The position numbers and the translations under genes are program-made. Positions 54,634 through 63,181 of a stretch of 64,000 nt of DNA are shown here, piece by piece; position 1 is the stretch's first letter, and each line of letters opens with the position of its first letter. The stretch comes from Paracoccaceae bacterium (GTDB lineage Bacteria; Pseudomonadota; Alphaproteobacteria; Rhodobacterales; Rhodobacteraceae). The notes under the pieces are model-generated. The model had not been told where the DNA came from. It made no database searches and worked only from the letters and a program-made list of their open reading frames with translations. The DNA lies in assembly GCA_014879735.1 (NCBI GenBank), contig JACSRN010000103.1:52808-116807 (forward strand), read 5' to 3'.

Positions 54634-55472
54634 ACCCTTCCCTGCGCAGATTCCTTACCGATCCCAAGGCCGTCATCGGCCTGACCATCCTGATCGTCAC
54701 GCTGGCGGCCGCGCTTCTTGCGCCGGTGCTGTTCCCGCGCGATCCCTGGCAGATGGTGTCTCGCCCCTTCCTGCCGCCGTTTCAGGACGCGCGCTACTGG
54801 CTTGGCACCGACATGCTGGGCCGCGACATCCTCGCCGGCATCGCCTATGGCGCGCAGATGTCGCTGATCGTCGGCGTTGCCTCGACGGCGGCGGCCCTGA
54901 TCCTGGGCATCCTTGTGGGCGCGTTTGCCGGCTACAACGGCGGCTGGATCGACGATGCGCTGATGCGCGGGACCGAATTCTTCCAGACCATCCCGACCTT
55001 CGTCTTTGCACTGCTGATGGTTGCGATCCTTGCCCCCTCGATCACCTCGATCATCATCGCGATCTGCGTGGTCAGCTGGCCGCCGGTCGCCCGGCTGGTC
55101 CGGTCTGAATTCGCAACGCTGCGCTCGCGCGAATTCGTCAAGGCCGCGCGGGTGCTGGGCGAAAGCAACAGCCGCATCATCTTTACCCAGATCCTGCCCA
55201 ACACATTGTCGCCGGTCATCGCCATGTCGTCGCTGATGGTTGCCTCGGCCATCCTGACCGAGGCCGCGATCAGCTTTCTTGGCCTTGGCGATCCGAACCG
55301 GATGAGCTGGGGCTACATGATCGGCGCCTCGCGTACCGTGATCCGGCAGGCATGGTGGATGAGCTTTTTCCCCGGCCTCGTGATCCTTCTGGTGGTCCTT
55401 GCGCTGAATCTTGTCGGTGAGACGCTGAACGACGCGCTGAACCCCCGGCTTTCGCGGAAGGGACGCCAATGA
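54630..55472 (+). CDS. Oligopeptide/dipeptide ABC transporter permease (DppC type)
   Basis: 280-residue permease with VIGLTILIVTLAAALLAPVL as first helix, YWLGTDMLGRDILAGIAYGAQ (family motif) and EAA loop REFVKAARVLGESNSRIIFTQILPN. Overlaps the previous and following genes by 4 bases each, so all three are translationally coupled. Confidence 0.93.
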   Translation: MNPSLRRFLTDPKAVIGLTILIVTLAAALLAPVLFPRDPWQMVSRPFLPPFQDARYWLGTDMLGRDILAGIAYGAQMSLIVGVASTAAALILGILVGAFAGYNGGWIDDALMRGTEFFQTIPTFVFALLMVAILAPSITSIIIAICVVSWPPVARLVRSEFATLRSREFVKAARVLGESNSRIIFTQILPNTLSPVIAMSSLMVASAILTEAAISFLGLGDPNRMSWGYMIGASRTVIRQAWWMSFFPGLVILLVVLALNLVGETLNDALNPRLSRKGRQ

Positions 55473-57100
55473 CCACGCCGCTCCTGTCCATCGAGGACCT
55501 CACCGTTGCCCTGCCCGGAGGCGGCGACCGTCGCCATGCGATCAGCAACGTCACCCTGCGGCTGAACCGGGGCGAGGTGCTGTGCATCGTCGGCGAATCC
55601 GGTTCGGGCAAGTCGATCACCGCCTCTGCCGTCATGGGCCTTTTGCCCGGCGATCAGCTGAAGGTGACGGGCGGGCAGATCCGGTTCGACGGGCGCAACC
55701 TGCTCGACCTGGACGAAAACGCGATGCGGCGCATCCGGGGCGACCGGATTGCCATGATCTTCCAGGAACCGATGACCTCGCTCAACCCGGTGATGACCGT
55801 CGGGCGGCAGATCGAGGAGGTGCTGGAGACCCATGACGTGCCGGCGGCCGAGCGACCGGCGAAGGTGCTGGAGCTGGCGCGGGCGGTGGATCTGCCCGAT
55901 CCCGAAGAGATCGTGAAGCGCTACCCCTTCGGCCTTTCTGGCGGCCAGCGGCAGCGGGTCATGATTGCCATGGCGCTGGCGCTGGAACCCGACATCCTGA
56001 TTGCGGACGAGCCGACGACCGCGCTTGACGTGACGACCCAGGCACAGATCCTGGATCTGATCCGCAACCTGCAGCGCGCACGCGGCATGGGGGTGCTGTT
56101 CATCACCCACGATTTCGGGGTGGTCGCCGATATTGCCGATCGCGTTGCGGTCATGCAGCAGGGCCGCCTGGTCGAAGAGGGGCCGATCGAGCAGGTCCTG
56201 GTCAGGCCTTCGCATCCCTATACGCAGAAACTGATCGCCGCCGTGCCGCGGTTCCGCACCGCGCGTCCCGAAGCAGTGCCCGAAGGCCCGTTGCTGCGCG
56301 TCAAGGATCTGACCAAGATCTACCGCAGCCGCCGCGGGTTCGGTGCCATGCGCGAAACCCGCGCCGTCGATGCCGTCAGCTTCGAGATCGCCCGGGGCGA
56401 GACGCTGGGTCTTGTCGGCGAATCCGGATCCGGCAAGTCGACGATCGGCCAGTGCATCCTGCGGCTGGCCAGCATCGATGGCGGCGAGGTCCTGTTCGAC
56501 GGCAAGAATGTCGGCACCCTTCAGGGGCACGATCTGCTGGCCTATCGCGGCCGGGCGCAGATGGTGTTCCAGGATCCCTTCGCCTCGCTCAACCCGCGCC
56601 ATCGCGTCGGCCGATCGATCATGGCCGGTCCGCTGGCCCATGGCGTGCCGCGGGCCGAGGCCGAACGGCGGATGAATGCGTTGCTGGAACGTGTCGGCCT
56701 GGATGCCGGCGCCGCCAGCCGGTTCCCGCATGAATTTTCCGGCGGCCAGCGCCAGCGGATCGGCATCGCGCGGGCATTGGCCGTGCAGCCCGATCTTCTG
56801 GTTGCCGACGAGGCCGTTTCGGCGCTGGACGTCTCGGTTCAGGCACAGGTCCTTGACCTGCTGCGCGAAATCCGGCGCGAACTTGATCTCGCGATGCTGT
56901 TCATCACCCACGACCTGCGCGTTGCCTCGCAGATCTGTGACCGCGTCGTGGTCCTGCATCAGGGCAAGATCGTGGAACAGGGCGTCGTGACCGATGTCTT
57001 CGGCCACCCCGAACAACCCTATACGCAATCGCTTATCGCCGCGGTGCCCGGGCGCAGCTGGCACGGAGATCAGCGCGAACCCGAAACCAGCAACATCTGA
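55469..57100 (+). CDS. Fused oligopeptide ABC transporter ATPase (DppD-DppF)
   Basis: 543-residue protein with two ATPase domains: [47 protein letters not shown], then [47 protein letters not shown] (Walker B Glu kept as DEA). It is shorter than the paralogue at 36.9-38.9 kb because the Cys-rich C-terminal tails of both halves are trimmed. The binding-protein gene follows 24 bases later, an unusual last position. Confidence 0.93.
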   Translation: MTTPLLSIEDLTVALPGGGDRRHAISNVTLRLNRGEVLCIVGESGSGKSITASAVMGLLPGDQLKVTGGQIRFDGRNLLDLDENAMRRIRGDRIAMIFQEPMTSLNPVMTVGRQIEEVLETHDVPAAERPAKVLELARAVDLPDPEEIVKRYPFGLSGGQRQRVMIAMALALEPDILIADEPTTALDVTTQAQILDLIRNLQRARGMGVLFITHDFGVVADIADRVAVMQQGRLVEEGPIEQVLVRPSHPYTQKLIAAVPRFRTARPEAVPEGPLLRVKDLTKIYRSRRGFGAMRETRAVDAVSFEIARGETLGLVGESGSGKSTIGQCILRLASIDGGEVLFDGKNVGTLQGHDLLAYRGRAQMVFQDPFASLNPRHRVGRSIMAGPLAHGVPRAEAERRMNALLERVGLDAGAASRFPHEFSGGQRQRIGIARALAVQPDLLVADEAVSALDVSVQAQVLDLLREIRRELDLAMLFITHDLRVASQICDRVVVLHQGKIVEQGVVTDVFGHPEQPYTQSLIAAVPGRSWHGDQREPETSNI

Positions 57101-57124
57101 CATGTGATCAGGAGGAGTATTACC

Positions 57125-58714
57125 ATGACGTCGATCAGCAGAAGGGCCATCCTGAAGGGCAGTGCCGCCGGCGTTCTTGCCGGGCTTCTTCCGTCGATCT
57201 CGCTGGCGCAGGACGCCGCGGCCAAATCGATGAGCATCATTGCCTTTCCCGAACCGCCGACCCTGTTCATCGGGCTCGACCAGAACGGCTCGACCCAGAC
57301 GGTTGCCGGCAAGATCTACGAAAGCCTGCTGACCTGGGACTTCGACTTCACGCCGCTGCCGGGCCTTGCGACCGCCTGGGAGATGTCGGAGGACGGCCTG
57401 GTCTACACCTTCCATCTGGCGCAGAACGCGAAATGGCATGATGGCACGCCCTTCACCGCCGATGATGTGGTCTTCACCTGCAGCGATTTCCTGATGGAGG
57501 TTCACCCGCGGGCCCGCGCGATCTTTGCGCATTGCGACAAGATCGAAGCCGTGGATGCACATACCGTCCGCTTCACCCTGAAACAGCCCTTCGGCCCGTT
57601 CCTGATGGGCTTCGAGATGTCGACCGCCCCGATGATTCCGGCGCATCTCTACAAAGGCACCGATTTCCGCACCAATCCGAACAACAACACGCCGGTCGGC
57701 ACCGGGCCGTTCAAGCTGGCGGAATGGGCACGCGGCCAGTACATCCGGCTGGAAAAGAACCCGGACTACCACGGCGAGGGCGAGCCGCATCTGGACGAGC
57801 TGACCTTCCTGATCCTGCCCGACGCCGGCGCCCGCGCCATCGCGCTGGAACAGGGCGACGTGCAGCAGGGCCAGTTCTTCGATATCGAACTGTTCGACGT
57901 CGGGCGGCTGGCGGAACTGCCGCATCTGGAGCTGATCTCGAAGGGCTACGAATATTATGCCCCGGTCGCCCGGATCGAGTTCAACACCCGCGTCGCGCCC
58001 TTCGACGACAAGCGCTTCCGTCAGGCGGTCTGCTATGCGCTGGACAAGCAGCTTTTCACCGATGCGATCTTCTTCGGCATGGGCGAGCCGGCCACCGGCC
58101 CGATTTCCAAGCGGACCCGGTTCTACGACAGCAATGTCACGCTCTATGACCAGGACACCGCAAAGGCCGAGGCGCTGCTCGACGAAATGGGCCTGGCGGC
58201 GGGCGACGATGGCGTGCGGACAACGGTCAAGTTCATGCGCCTGCCCTGGGGCGAGACCTGGGCCCGCTTTGCCGAGATGGTGCAGCAGCAGCTGGCCGTC
58301 GTCGGCATCCGGGTCGAGATCGAACCCTCCGATCCGGCATCCTGGACCCAGCGCTATGCCAACTGGGATTTCCAGATGACCTCGAACTATCCCTACCAGT
58401 TCGGCGATCCGGCGCTGGGGGTTTCCCGCTTCTTCATCTCGTCGAACATCCGGCAGGGCGTCGCCTATTCGAACTGCACCGGCTATTCCAACCCCGAGGT
58501 GGATGCGCTGTTTGACGCCGGGGCCGTGGCGGTTCGCGACGAAGACCGGCAGGCGGCCTATACCAAGGTCCAGCAGATCCTGACCGAGGACGTGCCGATG
58601 TGCTGGCTGGTCGAGGTGAATTTCCCCACCCTGCTCGACCGGCGCTACAAGGACGTGGTCGTCTCGGCCATCGGCGTGAATGAAACCTATCGCCGGGCCG
58701 CGCTGGCTGCGTGA
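57125..58714 (+). CDS. Oligopeptide-type ABC binding protein (family 5), Tat-like signal
   Basis: 529-residue binding protein with a twin-arginine start (SISRRAILKGSAAGVLAGLLPSISLAQ) and family landmarks AKWHDGTPFTADDVVFTCSDFL, NTPVGTGPFKLAEWARGQYIRLEKNPDYHGE and a conserved IEFNTRVAPFDDKRFRQAV. ATG 57125 follows AGGAGGAG. It delivers the ligand to the permeases encoded just before it. The ligand may be an N-acyl amide or small peptide that the acylase then cuts. Confidence 0.93.
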   Translation: MTSISRRAILKGSAAGVLAGLLPSISLAQDAAAKSMSIIAFPEPPTLFIGLDQNGSTQTVAGKIYESLLTWDFDFTPLPGLATAWEMSEDGLVYTFHLAQNAKWHDGTPFTADDVVFTCSDFLMEVHPRARAIFAHCDKIEAVDAHTVRFTLKQPFGPFLMGFEMSTAPMIPAHLYKGTDFRTNPNNNTPVGTGPFKLAEWARGQYIRLEKNPDYHGEGEPHLDELTFLILPDAGARAIALEQGDVQQGQFFDIELFDVGRLAELPHLELISKGYEYYAPVARIEFNTRVAPFDDKRFRQAVCYALDKQLFTDAIFFGMGEPATGPISKRTRFYDSNVTLYDQDTAKAEALLDEMGLAAGDDGVRTTVKFMRLPWGETWARFAEMVQQQLAVVGIRVEIEPSDPASWTQRYANWDFQMTSNYPYQFGDPALGVSRFFISSNIRQGVAYSNCTGYSNPEVDALFDAGAVAVRDEDRQAAYTKVQQILTEDVPMCWLVEVNFPTLLDRRYKDVVVSAIGVNETYRRAALAA

Positions 58715-58775
58715 TCCCGACCAAGACCCGCCCGCGGCCCATTCTGGCCGCGGGTTCCATCAGGAGGTGCCCGCA

Positions 58776-59591
58776 ATGATCTGGCCGAACAAGGCGAAAT
58801 GCGCCGTCATGCTGACCTTTGACTTCGATGCCGAAACGCTGTGGCTTTCGCGCGATCCGTCGAATGCCGGCCGTCCCGGTGTCCTGTCCCAGGGCATCTA
58901 CGGCGCCCAGCGCGGGGTGCCAGAGATCCTGCGGGTTCTGGCCGACTATCACCTGCCGGCCACCTTCTTCACGCCCGGCTGGACGGCCGAGAAATATCCC
59001 GACCGGATCCATGCGATCCTGGCCGACGGGCACGAGATCGGCCATCACGGCTATCTGCACGAATGGGTGGATCCGGCGAAGCCGGCCGAGGAACGCGCCG
59101 CATTTGAAAAGGGGCTGGAAGCGCTGGACCGCGTGGCCGGCATCCGACCCACGGGATATCGCTCGCCGGCGGGGGAAACCTCGTCGAACCTGATCTCGCT
59201 GATCCGGGAATACGGGCTGGTCTATGACAGTTCGCTGATGAACGACGTCTATCCCTATCGTCATACCATGCCCGATGGCACGCCGGGGCCGGTCGAACTG
59301 CCGTGGCACTGGTCAACTGACGATGCGCCGCACATGATGTTCGCAGTGCAGGCGCCGCGCCAGATTCGGAACAACGACGACATCTTCGCAACCTGGCGCG
59401 ACGAATTCGATGCCATCCGGCAAATGGGTGCGCTCTACAATCTGGTGATGCATCCGCAATTCACCGGCCGGCCCTCGCGGCTGATGCTGCTGCGCCGGAT
59501 CATCGAACACATCCTTGATCGCGGCGATGCCTGGATCGCCACCGGCCATGACGTTGCCACCGCCTGGGCGGCCGAGGAGGCGCGGAAATGA
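58776..59591 (+). CDS. NodB-fold polysaccharide deacetylase-family hydrolase (HpPgdA/imidase-like)
   Basis: 271-residue single NodB domain. It has an Asp-containing first motif LTFDFDAETLW, the His pair GHEIGHHGYLHEW, GYRSPAGETSSNLI and LVMHPQFTGRPSRL. This layout matches the Helicobacter PgdA-like subgroup, which lacks signal peptides and contains cyclic imide hydrolases (imidases) and allantoinase PuuE-like enzymes. It is cytoplasmic by sequence. In this operon, next to an amidase and a peptide importer, a ring-opening imidase/amidase role is more plausible than cell-wall deacetylation. ATG 58776 follows AGGAGG at 8 bases. Overlaps the first SDR gene by 4 bases. Confidence 0.85.
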   Translation: MIWPNKAKCAVMLTFDFDAETLWLSRDPSNAGRPGVLSQGIYGAQRGVPEILRVLADYHLPATFFTPGWTAEKYPDRIHAILADGHEIGHHGYLHEWVDPAKPAEERAAFEKGLEALDRVAGIRPTGYRSPAGETSSNLISLIREYGLVYDSSLMNDVYPYRHTMPDGTPGPVELPWHWSTDDAPHMMFAVQAPRQIRNNDDIFATWRDEFDAIRQMGALYNLVMHPQFTGRPSRLMLLRRIIEHILDRGDAWIATGHDVATAWAAEEARK

Positions 59592-60328
59592 CCGACAGGC
59601 CGATGCGGGTGGCAATTACCGGCGCGGCGGGCGCTCTGGGCGCCGCTGTTGCGCGACTGCTGGCTCGCCGCGGCGGGCAGCCGGTGCTGATCGACCGTTC
59701 GGTCGAGGGGCTGCGCGACCTGCGCAGCGAGCTGGGTGGCAAGATTCAGGCGGAAACCCTGAATATCCTGGACCCTGAGGCCGTTGCGGCGGTCTTCGAT
59801 CGGATCGGCCCGCTGGATGCACTGGTCAATGCCGCCGGAATCGAAGGGCCTTCGGGGGCGCTCGACAGTCTCGACCCCGCAGCCTTCGATCCGGTCATGC
59901 ATGTGAACGTCCAGGGCAGCCTGCTCTGTGCCCGGGCCGCGGCGCACCAGATGAAGGCGGCGGGGACCGGCGGGTCCATCGTCAACCTGGCTTCGACAGC
60001 GGGAATGATGGGCTCGGCACATCTGGGGCTTTACGCAATGTCGAAGGCAGCCGTCATCTCGATGACGCGGTCGCTTTCGATCACGCTGGCACCGGCAGGC
60101 ATCCGCGTGAACGCAGTCTGCCCGGGCTCGATCCGCAGCCGCATGTTCGACAGCACCACCGAAGGCCCCAATGCCGCCGCCGCTCGCGCCGCGCTGATCG
60201 CCCGGCACCCGCTGGGCCGCCTGGGCGAGCCCGACGAAGTGGCCGAGGCGGTCCTCTTTCTTGCCTCGCCCGCCGCTTCCTACATCACCGGCGTGGCCCT
60301 GCCGGTCGACGGCGGGCGGCTGGCATGA
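59588..60328 (+). CDS. Short-chain dehydrogenase/reductase (first)
   Basis: 246-residue SDR, NAD(P)-dependent oxidation or reduction of a hydroxyl/keto group. It has the nucleotide motif TGAAGALGAAV, NAAG (LVNAAGIEG), catalytic Ser in NLASTAGMMGSAH, YAMSK, and the C-terminal ITGVALPVDGG. The acidic residue after strand 2 (LIDRS) favours NAD over NADP. It overlaps the flanking genes by 4 bases each. Substrate unknown. Confidence 0.92.
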   Translation: MTDRPMRVAITGAAGALGAAVARLLARRGGQPVLIDRSVEGLRDLRSELGGKIQAETLNILDPEAVAAVFDRIGPLDALVNAAGIEGPSGALDSLDPAAFDPVMHVNVQGSLLCARAAAHQMKAAGTGGSIVNLASTAGMMGSAHLGLYAMSKAAVISMTRSLSITLAPAGIRVNAVCPGSIRSRMFDSTTEGPNAAAARAALIARHPLGRLGEPDEVAEAVLFLASPAASYITGVALPVDGGRLA

Positions 60329-61065
60329 CGGCGCCGGTCGCCATCGTCACCGGCGCCGCTGCCGGCATCGGCGAGGCCATTGCCCTGCGGCTGGCACGCG
60401 ATGGTTTCGCCGTTCTTGCGGTCGACCGCAACACGGCGGCACCGCCGGCGCCCGGCATCCAGGTGCTGCAGCAGGATATTGCGGACAAGGGTGCAGCAGA
60501 GCGCATCCTTGCCGCAGCACAGGCCCTTGGCTCCGTCACCGTTCTTGTCAACAACGCCGGGGTCGGCGGCGCCCGCTCGGTCATCGACAGCGATGACGAG
60601 AACTGGCAGCGGATCCTCGACATCAACCTGTCCGCCGCCTTCCGCCTGTCGCGCGCCGTCCTTCCCGGCATGATTGCACGGCGGCACGGCGGGATCGTCA
60701 ACATGACTTCGGTCTTCGGGTTGACGGGCTATCGCAACATCGCCGCCTATGCCGCGTCGAAATCGGCAATCGCCGGGCTGACCAGCCAGATGGCCGCCGA
60801 TTATGGCCGCGACGGCATCCGGGTGAATGCCATCGCGCCCGGCCTGATCCGGACCGAGATGACCGAACGCCTGCTGCAGGATGCGGCCTACCGCCGGCTG
60901 ATGCTGGACGGCACGCCAACCACAGCGCCTGGTTTGCCCGTCCATGTGGCCGCGGCCGTTGCCTTTCTCGTCTCCGACGAGGCGGCCTTCATCAACGGCG
61001 TGATCCTGCCCGTCGACGGCGGGTGGAGCGCCACCCGGATCTCCCTCCCCCTCGCATCGGACTGA
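60325..61065 (+). CDS. Short-chain dehydrogenase/reductase (second)
   Basis: 246-residue classical SDR paralogous to the preceding one: TGAAAGIGEAIA, LVNNAGVGG, MTSVFGLTGYRNIAAYAASK (Ser-Tyr-Lys) and INGVILPVDGGW. The second strand ends AVDRN, again an NAD-type Asp. Last gene of the acylase/importer operon run. The two SDRs could act on the two stereochemical or successive steps of the released product. Confidence 0.92.
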   Translation: MTAPVAIVTGAAAGIGEAIALRLARDGFAVLAVDRNTAAPPAPGIQVLQQDIADKGAAERILAAAQALGSVTVLVNNAGVGGARSVIDSDDENWQRILDINLSAAFRLSRAVLPGMIARRHGGIVNMTSVFGLTGYRNIAAYAASKSAIAGLTSQMAADYGRDGIRVNAIAPGLIRTEMTERLLQDAAYRRLMLDGTPTTAPGLPVHVAAAVAFLVSDEAAFINGVILPVDGGWSATRISLPLASD

Positions 61066-61108
61066 TGCCCGGCACCTTTTCGTTTTCGACAGCGTGGGAA
61101 GGCCGCTT

Positions 61109-62254
61109 TCAGGGCGCGCCACGCGGTATCGGGTTCAGCGCCTTGTTGTAGGGCTTCCAGTCGGCAATGTCGGGATAGAACTGCCGCCGCCAGGCCCGGA
61201 CGCGCGGGTTCATGATGCGGCGCCACAGCGGCGGGACCATCGCCGCAAAGGTCATCACCGGATAGCCGTGGGGCAGTTGCGGCGCCTCCTCCTCGGTGTA
61301 GTTCTGCAACAGCGGAAAGCGACGGTCGGGTTTGTAATGATGGTCGGAATGACGCTGCAGGTTGATCAGCAGCCAGTTCGTCGCCCGATGCGCCGCGTTC
61401 CAGGAATGGCGCGGCAAGGCATGTTCATAGCGCCCATCGCCCAGGTGGCGCCGGGTCAGCCCGTAATGCTCGACATAATTCACCAGTTCCAGTTGCCAGG
61501 TGGCGACGACGGCCTGGCCGACGAAAATCGCCACCCCCTCCCAACCTCCGAGGGCCAGTGCCAGCAAGGCCATCGCGGCCTGCAAGATCCAGTAGCGCCA
61601 GTAGGGGTTCGTGCGATGCCACCACGGCAACCCCCGCCGCGCCAGCATCGCCCGTTCGGCGCGAAAGGCCGAGCGTCGGGTTTCCACCACGACGCGGGGG
61701 AAGAAGCGGTGAAACCCTTCGTTGTACCGCGCCGTCACCGCATCGCGCGATGTTCCGACGTAGAGGTGGTGCACGCGCAGATGCTCGGTCCGGAAATGGG
61801 AATAGAGCACGGTCGCCAGCAAGAGATCGGCAAGCCAGCGTTCCGCCCTGGATTTCTGATGCATCAGTTCGTGGCTGTAGTTGATCCCGATGGTGCCGGT
61901 CATCACCCCCATGCCGAAGGTCATGCCGATCTTTTCCCACGGGCCAAGGCCAGAGCGCGGCAGATACCACAGGAACAGGCAGAGAAGCGCAAACTGCAGC
62001 GGAAACCAGATCATCGTCAGCAGCCGGTAGAGCGACAGATCCGCCTCGCCGGCCGACAGATCGGCATTGTCGGTGTTCAACCCCAGCACGGCATCAAGGA
62101 TCGAGAACAACCCCCAGCAATAGGCCGGCAACAGCAGCACCCAGGGACCGCCCCAGGCCATGCCCGCAAGGGCGGCCGGCACCGTGCCGAGCGACAGCCA
62201 GAACGGCAGCGCCTGCGACGGGCGAGCAATGGTTTCGGGGGATAGAAGCGACAT
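61109..62254 (-). CDS. alkB: Alkane 1-monooxygenase (AlkB-type membrane di-iron hydroxylase)
   Basis: 381-residue integral membrane hydroxylase that inserts oxygen at the terminal carbon of n-alkanes. All His boxes are present: HELMHQKS, EHLRVHHLYVGT, and LQRHSDHHYKPDR, plus the AlkB-specific NYVEHYGLTR. About six hydrophobic helices precede or separate them (WLSLGTVPAALAGMAWGG onward). Alkane hydroxylation needs rubredoxin and rubredoxin reductase, and neither is next to it. It is convergent with the second SDR and divergent from the DsbA-like gene. Medium-chain alkanes or fatty ethers are possible substrates. Confidence 0.93.
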   Translation of the reverse strand: MSLLSPETIARPSQALPFWLSLGTVPAALAGMAWGGPWVLLLPAYCWGLFSILDAVLGLNTDNADLSAGEADLSLYRLLTMIWFPLQFALLCLFLWYLPRSGLGPWEKIGMTFGMGVMTGTIGINYSHELMHQKSRAERWLADLLLATVLYSHFRTEHLRVHHLYVGTSRDAVTARYNEGFHRFFPRVVVETRRSAFRAERAMLARRGLPWWHRTNPYWRYWILQAAMALLALALGGWEGVAIFVGQAVVATWQLELVNYVEHYGLTRRHLGDGRYEHALPRHSWNAAHRATNWLLINLQRHSDHHYKPDRRFPLLQNYTEEEAPQLPHGYPVMTFAAMVPPLWRRIMNPRVRAWRRQFYPDIADWKPYNKALNPIPRGAP

Positions 62255-62396
62255 CTCGGCCTCCGTTTGGCGTCAGCCTAAACGCTTGCCCCGGCAAAGA
62301 TCAACGCGGCGAAATGGCCACGCCGATCACGGACTTGCGCCTTGCCCCCGCCGGCCGTGCGGGGCAGGGAGGGATTGGACAGCGAAAGGACAGCCG

Positions 62397-63035
62397 ATGA
62401 CGACGACACGCGAGGGAACCTGCACCCGGCGCGGCCTTGCGGTGCTGACACTGGCCGGGATGGCGGGGCTGGCTCTGCCATTGCGGGCCGAAACCAACCC
62501 GATGCCCGAGGAATTGCGTGCGGCAATCGAGCGCCAGCCCTTCGCGCCGGTTCTGGGCAATCCGGACGGCGACGTCACCCTGACAGAGTTCTTCGATTAC
62601 AACTGCCCCTACTGCCGCAAGGGCGTTCCGGCCCTGAAGAAGCTGATCGCCGGCGATTCCGGACTGCGGGTCGTCCTCCGGGAATGGCCGATCTTCGGCG
62701 AGGATTCGCTCGCCGCCACGCAGGTTTCGCTCGCCACGCTGAAACAGGGCAAGTACCTGGAGTTTCACACCGCGATGATGGCGGGGAAAGACCGCGCCGG
62801 AATGGCCAGTGCAATGCGGGTGGCAAAGGCGCTGGGGCTCGATACGGCGCGGCTGAAGCGCGACATGGACTCGGCCGAGGTCATGGACCATATCGAACAT
62901 TCGATGGCGCTGGCCGATCACATGGGGCTGTCGGGGACGCCGACCTGGATTGCCGGACATGGTGGCGCCTTCGGGTATCAGACGCTGGGCGATCTGCGGA
63001 ATCTGGTGGCCCAGGCCCGAAAGGACCTGCTCTAG
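62397..63035 (+). CDS. DsbA-family thiol oxidoreductase
   Basis: 212-residue exported thioredoxin-fold protein. It has an N-terminal signal (CTRRGLAVLTLAGMAGLALPLRAE), the active site FDYNCPYCRKGVPAL (CPYC) and a cis-Pro region LSGTPTWIAG, with a helical insert between. It resembles the DsbA/ScsC-BdbD-like group (Com1-like) that oxidises or isomerises disulfides in the periplasm. ATG 62397 follows GAAAGGA; the ORF-track start at 62160 lies antisense to alkB. Confidence 0.9.
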   Translation: MTTTREGTCTRRGLAVLTLAGMAGLALPLRAETNPMPEELRAAIERQPFAPVLGNPDGDVTLTEFFDYNCPYCRKGVPALKKLIAGDSGLRVVLREWPIFGEDSLAATQVSLATLKQGKYLEFHTAMMAGKDRAGMASAMRVAKALGLDTARLKRDMDSAEVMDHIEHSMALADHMGLSGTPTWIAGHGGAFGYQTLGDLRNLVAQARKDLL

Positions 63036-63054
63036 ACCACGATCCTGGCGCCAG

Positions 63055-63084
63055 AAACCCGGCAGGTCGCAGATCTGCGGGTTT
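63055..63084. terminator. Hairpin between convergent dsbA-like and sulfotransferase genes
   Basis: AAACCCG (63055-63061) pairs with CGGGTTT (63078-63084), 7 bp with a 16-base loop that itself holds the palindrome GCAGATCTGC. The GTTT end and the convergent position fit a bidirectional terminator. Confidence 0.4.
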
Positions 63085-63181
63085 GGCGGGCCATCGGCGG
63101 GGCAGGCCCGGCAATACCATCCGCCAGAGGTGCGAACCCTGTACGCATATGGGCCGGAATCCCTGCCGCGAAACGCCGGGT

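Noticed and set aside
57098-57107. TGACATGTGA as a fourth copy of the diol-island operator
   Set aside because: It is 9/10 identical to TGACATGTTA but overlaps the stop codon of the peptide ATPase gene and the linker to the binding-protein gene, in an unrelated operon. Chance is more likely.
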